NCBI RefSeq assembly: GCF_002993025.1
Contig: NZ_NXGI01000002.1
Coordinates: 321,393-385,392, forward strand
DNA: 64,000 nt
Direction: 5' to 3'
Source: Arcobacter cryaerophilus gv. crypticus
GTDB taxonomy: Bacteria; Campylobacterota; Campylobacteria; Campylobacterales; Arcobacteraceae
In this document: piece by piece, positions 26,119-36,371 of the stretch
Layout: each line of letters starts with the position of its first letter
How positions within the stretch are numbered: position 1 is the first letter of the stretch
Notes under the pieces: model-generated
Database searches by the model: none
What the model was told of the DNA's origin: nothing
What the model saw: only the letters and a program-made list of their open reading frames with translations
Translations under genes and position numbers: made by a program

Positions 26119-27813
26119 TCAACTTCTCGATTTTACTGTAATTTTTTTAATATCAAATAACTCTTTTGCTTTATTTAGCATTTTTGAATTTAAAATATCA
26201 TCAATTTGTAACTCTTTAGAATATATTGCTTCATTATGACTTTTTGTTATATCTGCAACACATCCACTTCCTAACTCTATGTCTTCAATCATTGAACCAG
26301 TTTCATTTAAAAAACTATCATTTTCTTTTGTAGGCTCATTTAATAAGGTGGCCTCCTCCTTTTTAAAATTTAACTCAATATTTGAGCCAAAAATATCTTG
26401 AGCAAATGTTTTTATAAGCCCAAAATATTTAAAAAGTAACTGCCTGTCTTCATCTTTTGCATAAGAGATAATATTTAAAATATTGTTTGAAAATCCATCA
26501 AAAATAAAATTCTTTTCAAAACATTCTCCTAAAATAGGGTCTCTGTCATAAACTTTTTCTATTAATATTTGATATTTATCACTATCTTTATTTGTCTCTT
26601 CTTCAAAAGGTACATAAGATATATCTTCAAAATTACTTTTTTCTATAATATTATCTTCTATAATAGTCTCTTTATTTTTTGATTCTTCCTTGATTTGAGG
26701 TTTTGGTTCTATATTAATCTCATTTTTAGTTTCAGGTTTTGTAGGAGTTTTTTCTATTTGTTCTATAATATCATCTATACTTTTTAGATTTGTTGCCTCA
26801 ATTAGTTTAAGTAAAGTTAAAATTAATACAAATCCATCGTCACTATTTAAAACTAAAAGATATTTAGCTTCACTTAAAATTCTAAAAAATCTATCAAATA
26901 AAGTAATATCAAATCTAACATCTTTTGAAATCATTTTGTCTTTTAAAAAAATAGTAATTTCATCACAAATTTGACCAACTTCATATTCTTGAAGTTCTGG
27001 AAGTAAAGGATTTATATCTTCTTTATTTAATATAACTTTAAATATTTTTTCCATTAAAGCTGGATTTATTAATCCTAGCATATCAACAACACTAGAAGTG
27101 GTAACTCTTCCTTTTGAGAAAATAATAGCTTGGTCAAGTAAAGTCAAAGTATCTCTTAAGCTTCCTTGTCCACTTCTTGCAAGTATTTCCAAGGCATCTT
27201 TTTCGAACTCAATATTTTCTATATTTAAAATATGAGAAAGATGATGAACAACATCATTTTGTGATATTTTATTAAATCTAAAGTGTTGAGTTCTACTAAG
27301 AATTGTTGCTGGAAGTTTTAAAGCATCAGTTGTGGCAAGTATAAATTTTACAAAAGCTGGAGGCTCTTCTAAAGTTTTAAGCAGAGCATTAAAAGCTTGA
27401 GTTGTAAGCATATGAACTTCATCAATTATGAAAACTTTATATCTTGCTATATTTGGTTTGTATTTTGTATGTTCTATTAGTTCTTTTATATCGTCAATTC
27501 CACGGTTACTTGCAGCATCCATTTCAATAATATCGAGATGTTTTCCACTTTTTGCACTAAGGCAATTTTCACAAACTTCACAGGGTTTTGAAGATGGTCC
27601 ATTTTCGCATAAAAGTGCTTTTGCCATAATTCTAGCAGTTGAAGTTTTTCCACTTCCTCTAAGTCCAGAAAATAAATAAGCATGAGATAATCTTTTGCTA
27701 TCAAGGGCAAGACTTAGAGTTTGAGAAATAGTATTTTGCCCTATTAAGTCTTCGAATCTTTCAGGTCTGTATTTAAGAGCTAAAACCCTATCATCTTTTA
27801 TATTTGCACTCAT
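26119..27813 (-). CDS. dnaX: DNA polymerase III subunit tau/gamma
   Basis: Clamp-loader ATPase that links the replicative polymerases. Walker A is GLRGSGKT (residues 50-57), the zinc module has Cys69, Cys78, Cys81 and Cys84, and the Walker B-type IIDEVHML and sensor-1 region LATTDALKLP follow. The C-terminal third is a Glu/Lys-rich tail, consistent with a long tau form; I saw no obvious frameshift site for gamma. An ATG nine bases earlier (27822) is possible. I prefer this one because it makes a 4-base ATGA overlap with murI and matches family starts. Confidence 0.93.
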   Translation of the reverse strand: MSANIKDDRVLALKYRPERFEDLIGQNTISQTLSLALDSKRLSHAYLFSGLRGSGKTSTARIMAKALLCENGPSSKPCEVCENCLSAKSGKHLDIIEMDAASNRGIDDIKELIEHTKYKPNIARYKVFIIDEVHMLTTQAFNALLKTLEEPPAFVKFILATTDALKLPATILSRTQHFRFNKISQNDVVHHLSHILNIENIEFEKDALEILARSGQGSLRDTLTLLDQAIIFSKGRVTTSSVVDMLGLINPALMEKIFKVILNKEDINPLLPELQEYEVGQICDEITIFLKDKMISKDVRFDITLFDRFFRILSEAKYLLVLNSDDGFVLILTLLKLIEATNLKSIDDIIEQIEKTPTKPETKNEINIEPKPQIKEESKNKETIIEDNIIEKSNFEDISYVPFEEETNKDSDKYQILIEKVYDRDPILGECFEKNFIFDGFSNNILNIISYAKDEDRQLLFKYFGLIKTFAQDIFGSNIELNFKKEEATLLNEPTKENDSFLNETGSMIEDIELGSGCVADITKSHNEAIYSKELQIDDILNSKMLNKAKELFDIKKITVKSRS

Positions 27814-28595
27814 AGTTCGCATTTCCTCATTTCAAATTTATTTTTTCCTAAAATTATTTTTACCATATCAGAATTTATCTTTCCAGTGTATAAAATATCT
27901 ATATTTAGCTCATCTTTATTATTGTTTTGTAAATCTTGACTTAGAGCTACAACTCTTTTTGCAATTGCATCACCTGTATCAATTAAAAGTACATTTTCTC
28001 CAACAATATCAAGAATTGTTCTTTTTACCAAAGGATAATGAGTGCAACCTAAAACTATTGTATCAACTTTGTTGTGAAGCATTGGTTTTAGCCAATTTTC
28101 AAGCATAGTATAAGTTTTTAAACTATTTATCTCGCCATTTTCAATTTGTTCAACCAAACCAATACATGCTTGTTCATATAATTTTACTTCACTTTTAGTT
28201 GTTAATTCATTTGCTAAAAGTTGATATTTTTCACCTTTGAGAGTTGAAGCTGTTGCTAAAATACCAATATTTCGTGTTTTTGTATTGTTTATTGCTGGTT
28301 TTATGCCAGGTTCTGTACCTATTATTATTAAAGATGGGAAAACTTCTCTTAAATGCTTTATTGCAACTGATGTAGCAGTATTACAAGCAATTACAAGTGC
28401 ATCTATTTCATGATTTTTTAATAAATAATTTGCAATTTTTTCAGATCTTGAAAATATCTCATCTTTATTTTTATCACCATAAGGTGCATATAAAGTATCA
28501 GCTATATAAAATATATCTGCACCTTTTAGATTTTTGACAATTGCATTTAGTACAGTTAATCCACCAAGACCTGAATCAAAAACTCCTACTTTCAA
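27810..28595 (-). CDS. murI: Glutamate racemase
   Basis: Makes D-glutamate for peptidoglycan. Asp7 in VFDSGLGGLTV and the two catalytic cysteines, Cys71 (ACNTATS) and Cys184 (LGCTHYPL), are all present. The 261-residue length is normal. The stop overlaps the dnaX start, so the two are coupled. The 233-base gap upstream contains a gdhA terminator and a long AT-rich inverted repeat. Confidence 0.95.
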   Translation of the reverse strand: MKVGVFDSGLGGLTVLNAIVKNLKGADIFYIADTLYAPYGDKNKDEIFSRSEKIANYLLKNHEIDALVIACNTATSVAIKHLREVFPSLIIIGTEPGIKPAINNTKTRNIGILATASTLKGEKYQLLANELTTKSEVKLYEQACIGLVEQIENGEINSLKTYTMLENWLKPMLHNKVDTIVLGCTHYPLVKRTILDIVGENVLLIDTGDAIAKRVVALSQDLQNNNKDELNIDILYTGKINSDMVKIILGKNKFEMRKCEL

Positions 28596-28690
28596 CTTTT
28601 TCCTTACTGAAAATTTGCGAAATTATAACTAAAAACATATAACTAAAATGTTAAGCAAGATCTATTTAAAATCTTTTTTATTTATAAAGC

Positions 28691-28740
28691 GAAAACTTAA
28701 AATTTTAATTGAATAAAAGGAAAATAAATTTTAAGTTTTC
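28691..28740. repeat. Perfect 15-bp inverted repeat upstream of murI
   Basis: GAAAACTTAAAATTT pairs exactly with AAATTTTAAGTTTTC across a 20-base loop. It lies between the gdhA terminator and the murI start, about 95 bases before murI. Further copies of the core AAAACTTAA occur nearby on the minus strand within the same gap. It may be an operator, a second terminator or a leader hairpin. Confidence 0.6.
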
Positions 28741-28793
28741 TAAATGATTATTGTGTATTTTGTGAGTGGTTATATATAAAATTAAGTTTTTGT

Positions 28794-28819
28794 AAACCTA
28801 AGGAAAAATCCTTAAGTTT
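28794..28819 (-). terminator. Hairpin after gdhA
   Basis: An 11-bp stem (AAACCTAAGGA with TCCTTAAGTTT, one G-U pair) with an AAAA loop, nine bases after the gdhA stop. The better T-tract (TATTTTTT) is on the plus strand; on the minus strand the stem itself ends in GGTTT. Its position suits gdhA. Confidence 0.6.
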
Positions 28820-28828
28820 TATTTTTTA

Positions 28829-30196
<1,368 letters not shown>

Positions 30197-30318
30197 TCAA
30201 ATTTCGGGAAAGGAGTTTACCAGAAGAATTATTTGATTTTGTTTAAATTTAGGTAAAATCTTTACAAATTTATAAAAATATTACCTTTTTTCTCATTTTT
30301 AAGTAGGTTTTAAGTATT

Positions 30319-31641
30319 TTATTCGTTCATTGAAGCAAAAAAATCATCATTGTTTTTTGTTTTTTGCATTTTTGGATATAAGAATTTTAAAACATCAACT
30401 TCATCCATTTCACTCATAGCATTTCTTAAAATCCAAGTTTTTTGTAAAATATCAGGTGTTAAAAGAAGTTCTTCTTTTCGTGTACCTGATTTTACAATAT
30501 CAATAGCTGGATAAACTCTTTTATTAGCTGCATTTCTACTTAATACAACCTCAGAATTTCCTGTTCCTTTGAACTCCTCAAAAATAACTTCATCCATTTT
30601 TGAACCAGTATCAATAAGTGCTGTTGAAATAATTGTTAAACTTCCACCCTCTTCAATATTTCTAGCAGCTCCAAAAAATCTCTTTGGTTTATGTAGAGCA
30701 TTTGCATCAACTCCACCTGAAAGAACTTTACCACTACTTGGTGTAACTGTATTGTAAGCTCTTGCTAATCTTGTAATAGAATCAAGTAAAATTACAACAT
30801 CTTTTTTCATCTCTACAAGCCTTTTAGCTTTTTCAATAACAATCTCTGCAACTCTAACATGATTGTGTGCTGGTAAGTCAAATGTTGAACTATATACTTC
30901 ACCTTTTACACTTCTTTGCATATCAGTAACCTCTTCAGGTCTTTCATCAATTAATAGAACCATTAAAGTAACTTCTGGATGATTTTTTGATATTGCGTGT
31001 GCTAACTCTTTTAGAAGTTCTGTTTTACCAGTTTTTGGAGGTGCCACTATTAAACTTCTTTGTCCTTTACCCATTGGAGCAAAAAGATCTAAAACTCTTC
31101 CTGTTAATTTTTGTGAATCAAATTCAAACTTAAATTTTGATGTGGAATAAAGAGGAGTTAAATTATCAAATAAAGGTCTATTTTTAGAATCTTTTACTGG
31201 TAGATAATTTATAGCTTCAATCTTAAGTAGTGCGTTATATTTTTCACTATCTTTATTTGGTGGTCGAACCTGTCCAGTAACAATATCACCTGTTCTTAGT
31301 GCAAATTTTCTAATTTGTGTGGCACTTACGTATGAGTCATTTGAAGTATCAGAAAAGTTTCCATCAATTGCTCTTAAAAAACCAAATCCACCATCTTTTA
31401 TTTCTAAAATACCAGTAAAAAGTATAAAACCACCTGCATCTATTTGAGAAGCAAGTATCATAAACATTAAATCTTGTCTTTTTAATTCTTGTGGGTTTTC
31501 AACATCTAAATCATTTGCTATATCGATTAGAGTTTCAATTGGAAGTTCTCTTAGTTGCTCTATTTTATATCCATCTACTGGTATATGAGTTCTTGTTTTT
31601 TTACTATTTTTTGGTTTTAAATCTTCTTTTGACTCTTCCAT
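30319..31641 (-). CDS. rho: Transcription termination factor Rho
   Basis: A hexameric RNA-dependent ATPase that ends transcription. A Rho N-terminal helical domain ([16 protein letters not shown]) follows a 20-residue charged leader. The RNA-binding cold-shock-type domain has GFGFLR. The ATPase P-loop is APPKTGKT at about 200-207 and the secondary RNA-binding Q-loop region lies in [12 protein letters not shown]. The 440-residue length is normal. AAAGGT is ahead of the start, with a strong sigma-70 promoter about 80 bases upstream. Confidence 0.96.
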   Translation of the reverse strand: MEESKEDLKPKNSKKTRTHIPVDGYKIEQLRELPIETLIDIANDLDVENPQELKRQDLMFMILASQIDAGGFILFTGILEIKDGGFGFLRAIDGNFSDTSNDSYVSATQIRKFALRTGDIVTGQVRPPNKDSEKYNALLKIEAINYLPVKDSKNRPLFDNLTPLYSTSKFKFEFDSQKLTGRVLDLFAPMGKGQRSLIVAPPKTGKTELLKELAHAISKNHPEVTLMVLLIDERPEEVTDMQRSVKGEVYSSTFDLPAHNHVRVAEIVIEKAKRLVEMKKDVVILLDSITRLARAYNTVTPSSGKVLSGGVDANALHKPKRFFGAARNIEEGGSLTIISTALIDTGSKMDEVIFEEFKGTGNSEVVLSRNAANKRVYPAIDIVKSGTRKEELLLTPDILQKTWILRNAMSEMDEVDVLKFLYPKMQKTKNNDDFFASMNE

Positions 31642-31717
31642 GAGTTTTTTACCTTTGAATTTACATATATTATGTATTTTTTGTAGTTTTTGTAGCTTTT
31701 AAAAAAAGTGAAATGTG

Positions 31718-31746
31718 ATTTTAGTTAATATTTATAAATTTGTCAA
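31718..31746 (-). promoter_or_regulatory. Sigma-70 promoter for rho
   Basis: On the minus strand TTGACA (31746-31741), a 17-base spacer and TAAAAT (31723-31718). This is one of the best promoter matches in the window. The predicted start near 31711 gives rho a leader of about 70 bases, enough for the autoregulation known for rho in other bacteria. Confidence 0.7.
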
Positions 31747-31756
31747 GAAAAGTAAA

Positions 31757-31784
31757 AAAGAGAGTAAAAAATTTACTCTCTTTT
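31757..31784. terminator. Bidirectional terminator after ahpC
   Basis: A perfect GAGAGTAAA with TTTACTCTC stem and a 3-base loop, flanked by A-run and T-run on both sides. It lies 20 bases after the ahpC stop on the minus strand. Confidence 0.85.
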
Positions 31785-31803
31785 AATTTGATATTTATAT
31801 TAA

Positions 31804-32400
31804 TTATAAATCAGAAGAGTGTTTTGCTAAATAATCAGCAACACCAGCTTTATCAGCTTTCATTCCTTCGTCACCTTTTGACCAACCAGCTGGACAAACT
31901 TCACCATGCTCATTTGTAAATAACATAGTATCAACCATTCTAATCATCTCATCGATGTTTCTTCCTAGTGGTAAATCATTGATAACTGAATGTCTTACTG
32001 TTCCATCTTTATCAATTAAGAAAGAACCTCTTAATGCAACTGAATCACCAAATAAAACATCAAAATCTTTTGAAATTTGTTTTGTAATATCTGCAACTAA
32101 AGGAAATTTAACTCTTCCAATTCCACCATTTTCAACTGGAGTTTCTCTCCATGCAAAGTGTGAAAATTGAGAATCAACTGAACAACCTATTACTTGAATT
32201 CCTCTATCTTCAAAATCTTTGATTCTGTTTGAAAATGCAATAATTTCTGATGGACAAACAAAAGTAAAATCTAATGGGTAGAAAAATAGTACTGCACCAT
32301 TTTTCCCGATATTTTTATATAAGTTAAAATCTTCTGAAATTTGACCATCTGCTAATACAGCTGTTGCTGTAAAATCTGGAGCTTTTTTTGTTACTAACAT
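31804..32400 (-). CDS. ahpC: 2-Cys peroxiredoxin (alkyl hydroperoxide reductase C)
   Basis: Reduces hydrogen peroxide and organic peroxides in the cytoplasm. The peroxidatic cysteine is Cys49 in DFTFVCPSE and the resolving cysteine Cys169 in GEVCPAGW. The 198-residue protein is of the C. jejuni AhpC type, which has no AhpF partner nearby and is expected to draw electrons from thioredoxin, encoded elsewhere in this window. It is divergent from the ferredoxin gene. The 166-base gap is AT-rich and holds both promoters; I found no clear Fur or PerR box. Confidence 0.93.
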   Translation of the reverse strand: MLVTKKAPDFTATAVLADGQISEDFNLYKNIGKNGAVLFFYPLDFTFVCPSEIIAFSNRIKDFEDRGIQVIGCSVDSQFSHFAWRETPVENGGIGRVKFPLVADITKQISKDFDVLFGDSVALRGSFLIDKDGTVRHSVINDLPLGRNIDEMIRMVDTMLFTNEHGEVCPAGWSKGDEGMKADKAGVADYLAKHSSDL

Positions 32401-32566
32401 ATTTAATCCTTTTTATTTTTTTAAAATTTAATCGTGAAATTATATCACTTTTATTTTAGAGAAAGCTTAAAAAGAAAAATATTTTTTAAAAGATAATATT
32501 TATCTTTAATAATATATTTATTTTTACTTTGATACAGTTTTACAAAATTTTTTATGGAGAATAAAT

Positions 32567-32839
32567 ATGGCAGTAAAAATTACTGATATTTGTATTAGCT
32601 GTGATGCATGTTTAGATGAGTGTCCAGTTGGAGCAATAGTAGATAATGATGATAACCCAACAGGCGAAGATGTATATTTTGTATATAAAGACAAATGTGT
32701 TGAGTGTGTTGGACATAACGATGCACCAGCTTGTGCAGATGCATGCCCTACTGAGGGTTGTATAGTTTGGGATGAAGTTGGTTCTAGTAAGATAGAAAAA
32801 GATGATAGAGGAGAGGTTGGAGAAGCTGTTGTAGAATAA
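32567..32839 (+). CDS. 2[4Fe-4S] ferredoxin
   Basis: A 90-residue low-potential electron carrier. The first cluster motif is CISCDACLDECP. The second is CVECVGHNDAPACADACP followed by a further Cys, the extended spacing of the Allochromatium/YfhL-type ferredoxins. The acidic tail and GGAG ribosome binding site fit a well-expressed single gene. A likely partner is a 2-oxoacid oxidoreductase, but none is encoded nearby. Confidence 0.92.
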   Translation: MAVKITDICISCDACLDECPVGAIVDNDDNPTGEDVYFVYKDKCVECVGHNDAPACADACPTEGCIVWDEVGSSKIEKDDRGEVGEAVVE

Positions 32840-32841
32840 TA

Positions 32842-32863
32842 AAGTTCGAAAACTTGCTTTTTT
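32842..32863 (+). terminator. Weak hairpin after ferredoxin gene
   Basis: AAGTT-CGAA-AACTT followed by GCTTTTTT. The stem is only 5 bp. It lies just after the ferredoxin stop and before the ndk promoter. Confidence 0.45.
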
Positions 32864-32876
32864 ATCTTTTTTTAGA

Positions 32877-32882
32877 TAAAAT
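32877..32882 (+). promoter_or_regulatory. -10 element for ndk operon
   Basis: TAAAAT within TTTAGATAAAATCC, 31 bases before the ndk start, preceded by T-rich sequence typical of Campylobacterota promoters. Confidence 0.5.
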
Positions 32883-32913
32883 CCGCGACTAAAAAAACAA
32901 AGAGGATTAGATT

Positions 32914-33327
32914 ATGGAAAGAACATTATCAATAATAAAACCAGATGCAGTTGCAAAAAATGTAGTTGGTAAAATTTTAGATAGATTTGAAAGTGCTGGA
33001 TTAAGAATTGCAGCTACAAAAAAACTACAATTAAGTAAAGCAGATGCTGAAGCTTTTTATGCAGTTCATGCTGCTAGACCTTTCTTCAAAGATTTAGTTG
33101 AATTTATGATTAGTGGACCTGTTGTGGTTTCTGTTTTAGAAGGAACAAATGCAATGGCAAAAAATAGAGATTTAATGGGTGCAACAAATCCTAAAGAGGC
33201 TGCAGCTGGAACAATTAGAGCTGATTTTGCAGATTCAATTGATGCAAATGCAGTACATGGAAGTGATTCTTTAGAAAATGCGGCTATTGAAATTGATTTC
33301 TTTTTTGCACAAAGAGAAATTTGTTAA
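32914..33327 (+). CDS. ndk: Nucleoside diphosphate kinase
   Basis: Transfers the gamma phosphate between nucleotides to balance NTP and dNTP pools. The phospho-histidine is His115 in [10 protein letters not shown] and the N-terminus is [11 protein letters not shown]. The 137-residue length is standard. It opens a compact plus-strand run with the yceD-like gene, rpmF, plsX and fabH, a frequent grouping in Campylobacterota. Confidence 0.96.
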   Translation: MERTLSIIKPDAVAKNVVGKILDRFESAGLRIAATKKLQLSKADAEAFYAVHAARPFFKDLVEFMISGPVVVSVLEGTNAMAKNRDLMGATNPKEAAAGTIRADFADSIDANAVHGSDSLENAAIEIDFFFAQREIC

Positions 33328-33332
33328 TCTAA

Positions 33333-33710
33333 ATGAAAATAGAGTTTAAAAAAATACCTCAAGAAAAAAAAGAGTTTAATACTTATTTAAATTCAGTTAA
33401 AATTGAAGGTACTTTTTGTAGAATTTCGTCATCGTTAGTAAAAATTGAAGCAAAGTTGATGGGTAATATTGAAATAGATTGCTCAAGATGTGCAGCTTTA
33501 GATACTTTGAGTATAAATGAAGATTTAAAACTTCTTTTAAGTGATGGAGTATTTAAAGGAAACGAAGATGAATTTTTAGTAATAGAGATTGAAAATAGTT
33601 TGATCGACTTTGATGAAATAATTCAAAGTGAAGTAAACAGTATAAAAAGTGACTACTTACTTTGCAAAGTTTGTGATGAAAATAGTAGTATATTTGAACA
33701 AGAATTTTAA
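33333..33710 (+). CDS. YceD/DUF177 family protein
   Basis: A 125-residue protein of the DUF177/YceD family, which precedes rpmF in many bacteria and has been linked to 23S rRNA or ribosome assembly. The Cys pair in DCSRC and the C-terminal LCKVC form the conserved possible metal site. It starts five bases after ndk with no separate ribosome binding site visible, so it may depend on ndk translation. Confidence 0.82.
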   Translation: MKIEFKKIPQEKKEFNTYLNSVKIEGTFCRISSSLVKIEAKLMGNIEIDCSRCAALDTLSINEDLKLLLSDGVFKGNEDEFLVIEIENSLIDFDEIIQSEVNSIKSDYLLCKVCDENSSIFEQEF

Positions 33711-33725
33711 AATAGGAGAATAATT

Positions 33726-33878
33726 ATGGCAGTACCAAAAAGAAGAGTATCTCATTCAAGATCAGCAATGAGAAGAACTCATTATAAGATTGTATTAAAA
33801 AGACCAGTAAAAGATAGTGATGGTTCTTGGAAAATGCCTCATATGGTTAACCCAAACACTGGTGAATACAAAAACTAA
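33726..33878 (+). CDS. rpmF: 50S ribosomal protein L32
   Basis: A 50-residue basic protein starting [17 protein letters not shown], the diagnostic L32 N-terminus, and ending [14 protein letters not shown] ribosome binding site lies nine bases ahead. It lacks the zinc-binding cysteines found in some L32 proteins. The TAA stop shares a base with the plsX ATG. Confidence 0.97.
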   Translation: MAVPKRRVSHSRSAMRRTHYKIVLKRPVKDSDGSWKMPHMVNPNTGEYKN

Positions 33879-34900
33879 TGATAAGAATAGCAATAGATGC
33901 AATGGGAGGGGACTTTGGTCCCGAACCAATAATAGAAGGGCTTATTCTAGCCATTAGAAACAATAACAATTTTACAGCAATAGCTGTAGGAGATAAAGAA
34001 CAACTTTCAAAACTTATACCACCTACTTTTAATGACAGAATAGAGATTTTGGATACAAAAGATGTTATTAGTATGCATGATAGTGCAACTGATGCTTTAA
34101 AAAGAAAAGAATCTACTATTTATAAAGCAATAGAACTTGTGAAAGATGGTAAGGCAGATGCCGTTGTGTCAGCTGGTCACTCTGGAGCTTCTATGTCTTT
34201 GGCTACACTAAGAATCGGAAGATTAAAAGGTGTTTCTAGACCTGCTATTGCAACACTTATGCCTACAAGTGAAAATCAGAATACTTTAGTATTAGATGTT
34301 GGAGCAAATGTAGATAGTGATGCAAAGAACTTATTTCAATTTGCAATTATGGGTCAAGCTTATGCACAAGTTGTATTAAGATTGGATGAACCAATAATTG
34401 GGCTATTAAGTAATGGAGAAGAAGAAAGTAAGGGCAATGAAGTAACTAAAGAGGCTTATAAGTTAATTTCAAAAATTCCAAACTTTGCTGGAAATGTTGA
34501 AGGAAATGATATCTTTAAGGGAACAGTAGATGTTGTTGTTTGTGATGGTTTTGTAGGAAATATCCTACTAAAAACAGCCGAAGGCGTTGCTGATACTATT
34601 AGTAAAATTATGAAAAAAGATTTAAAAAGATCTCTTATTTCAATAACTGGTGCAGTTTTAATGAGAAAAGTTTTTAAAAATCTAAAATTAAAAGTTGATT
34701 ATGCTGAATATGGTGGGGCTCCACTTTTGGGAGTAAAGGCACCTGTAATAATATCTCATGGAAAATCAAATCCTAAAGCTATAAAAAATGCAATTTTTCA
34801 AGCAATTAATGGTGCTAGCTCAAATTTAGATTCTGTAATTGAGCAAAGATTAGAGAAATATTTAATAAATGAAAGTAGTAGCAAAGAGCCTACTCTTTAA
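33878..34900 (+). CDS. plsX: Phosphate acyltransferase PlsX
   Basis: Converts acyl-ACP to acyl-phosphate for phospholipid synthesis at the membrane surface. The N-terminal [14 protein letters not shown] motif and the internal [10 protein letters not shown] and DVGANVDS stretches are characteristic. At 340 residues it is of normal length. It is coupled to rpmF by one base and followed closely by fabH, the usual lipid gene pair. Confidence 0.95.
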   Translation: MIRIAIDAMGGDFGPEPIIEGLILAIRNNNNFTAIAVGDKEQLSKLIPPTFNDRIEILDTKDVISMHDSATDALKRKESTIYKAIELVKDGKADAVVSAGHSGASMSLATLRIGRLKGVSRPAIATLMPTSENQNTLVLDVGANVDSDAKNLFQFAIMGQAYAQVVLRLDEPIIGLLSNGEEESKGNEVTKEAYKLISKIPNFAGNVEGNDIFKGTVDVVVCDGFVGNILLKTAEGVADTISKIMKKDLKRSLISITGAVLMRKVFKNLKLKVDYAEYGGAPLLGVKAPVIISHGKSNPKAIKNAIFQAINGASSNLDSVIEQRLEKYLINESSSKEPTL

Positions 34901-34910
34901 GGAAAATGAT

Positions 34911-35909
34911 ATGAAATATGCCGCTTTTAGGTCAATTGGTGCTTATATTCCACCAAAAATAATGACAAATGCAGATTTTGAAAAATTAATTGATACAAAT
35001 GATGAGTGGATTACAAAAAGAACAGGTATAAAAGAGAGAAGATTAGCCGAAGATAATGAAGCTTCTTCTGATTTAGGTGCAAAAGCTGCAGAAGTTGCAA
35101 TAAAAAGAGCAAATATTTCTAAAGATGAGATAGATTTAATAATTTGTGCAACAGTAACTCCTGATTTTTTATGCATGCCTTCAACTGCTTGTTTAATTGC
35201 TTCAAAATTAGATATAAAAGATGTTATGGCTTTTGATGTAAGTGCTGCATGTACAGGTTTTGTGTATATTTTAAATATTGCAAAAGCTTTTATTGAGTCT
35301 GGTTTAAAGAAAAATGTTTTAATAATTGGAGCTGAAAAATATAGTTCTATTTTGAATTATGAAGATAGAACAACTTGTTTTATCTTTGGAGATGGAGCAG
35401 GAGCTGCAATAATTAGTGCAACAGATGATAAAAATGAAGCAATAATTGATATTAGTTGTTCTAGTGATGGAACTTATGAAGATTTAATAAAAACTACTGG
35501 TGGTGGAAGTAAGCATCCATGTAGCCAAGAAGTTGTAGATGCAAAAATGGCTTGTATTTCTATGAAAGGAAATGAGACTTTTAAGCTTGCTGTTAAAACA
35601 TTGACTTCTGATGTTGTAAAAATATTAGAAAAGCATAATCTTACAAATAAAGATATTACTCATTTTATTCCTCATCAAGCAAATTATAGAATCATAAAAG
35701 CTGTTGGCGAAGCATTGAATATAAGTGATGAACAAACTGTTGTAACAGTTGATAAGTATGGAAATACATCAGCTGCATCAATTCCAATGGCTATGAATTA
35801 TGCTTTTGAGCAAGGTAAAATTAAAGCTGGTGATACTATACTTTTTGATGCATTTGGCGGTGGATTAACTTGGGGTTGTGCATTATTTAAATTTGCACCT
35901 AAAAAATAG
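34911..35909 (+). CDS. fabH: 3-oxoacyl-ACP synthase III
   Basis: Starts fatty acid synthesis by condensing acetyl-CoA with malonyl-ACP. The catalytic triad is Cys114 (SAACTGFVY), His255 (FIPHQAN) and Asn285 (YGNTSAAS). The frame opens 42 bases earlier, inside plsX, but AAGGA six to seven bases ahead of this ATG and the family start (KYAAFRSIGAYIP) support the shorter form of 332 residues. Confidence 0.95.
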   Translation: MKYAAFRSIGAYIPPKIMTNADFEKLIDTNDEWITKRTGIKERRLAEDNEASSDLGAKAAEVAIKRANISKDEIDLIICATVTPDFLCMPSTACLIASKLDIKDVMAFDVSAACTGFVYILNIAKAFIESGLKKNVLIIGAEKYSSILNYEDRTTCFIFGDGAGAAIISATDDKNEAIIDISCSSDGTYEDLIKTTGGGSKHPCSQEVVDAKMACISMKGNETFKLAVKTLTSDVVKILEKHNLTNKDITHFIPHQANYRIIKAVGEALNISDEQTVVTVDKYGNTSAASIPMAMNYAFEQGKIKAGDTILFDAFGGGLTWGCALFKFAPKK

Positions 35910-35927
35910 TTAGTTAAACTATTTTTT
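35901..35927. terminator. Bidirectional terminator between fabH and SspB-like gene
   Basis: AAAAAATAGTT pairs perfectly with AACTATTTTTT across AGTTA. It overlaps both converging stop codons and supplies a U-run in each direction. Confidence 0.8.
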
Positions 35928-36360
35928 AGTTAAATTTACTATTTTTTGGATTATTTTTAAAAGCATTCATCGATTTGTTTTTCGGATTTTTATTACTATT
36001 TTCCAAAGTTGCACTTATATTTATAAAAACAATATTATCATTTTTAATAATTTGAAAAATAGAATTAAATGGTATTTCAACTAAACTTCCAAAGTTATCT
36101 TTTCCAAATCCAGCTTCAAAATATAAGCTTTCATCTTTTATGTGTGCCGATTGAAATGTATAACCAGCTAAAGTAAATAGTGAAAATTTACTCAAATTAT
36201 CTTTTAAGTCATTTGGTAAATCTGGATTAAAAGTTATATTTGAAATATTTGCAATAACACTAAAATCAATACCTTTTGATATGAAAAAATCAATTTGTTC
36301 TTTACAATGATTTTGTATCAATTCTTGAAATTCTATATTTTCTGTAATATTTTGTGTCAA
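35926..36360 (-). CDS. SspB-like small protein after the dynamin pair
   Basis: A 144-residue cytoplasmic protein without signal peptide. The middle resembles the SspB fold: a helix-start region, then YFEAGFGKDNFGSLVEIPFN and SIFQIIKNDNIVFINI, comparable with the FNARFGG...V.VPL.AVLAIY pattern of SspB adaptors. The last 25 residues are Asn/Lys-rich and probably disordered, as are SspB tails, but I see no clear ClpX-binding XB motif. It ends an operon with two dynamin-like GTPases. The SspB assignment is my inference; otherwise it is a hypothetical protein. Confidence 0.5.
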   Translation of the reverse strand: MTQNITENIEFQELIQNHCKEQIDFFISKGIDFSVIANISNITFNPDLPNDLKDNLSKFSLFTLAGYTFQSAHIKDESLYFEAGFGKDNFGSLVEIPFNSIFQIIKNDNIVFINISATLENSNKNPKNKSMNAFKNNPKNSKFN

Positions 36361-36371
36361 ACTATATCCTT

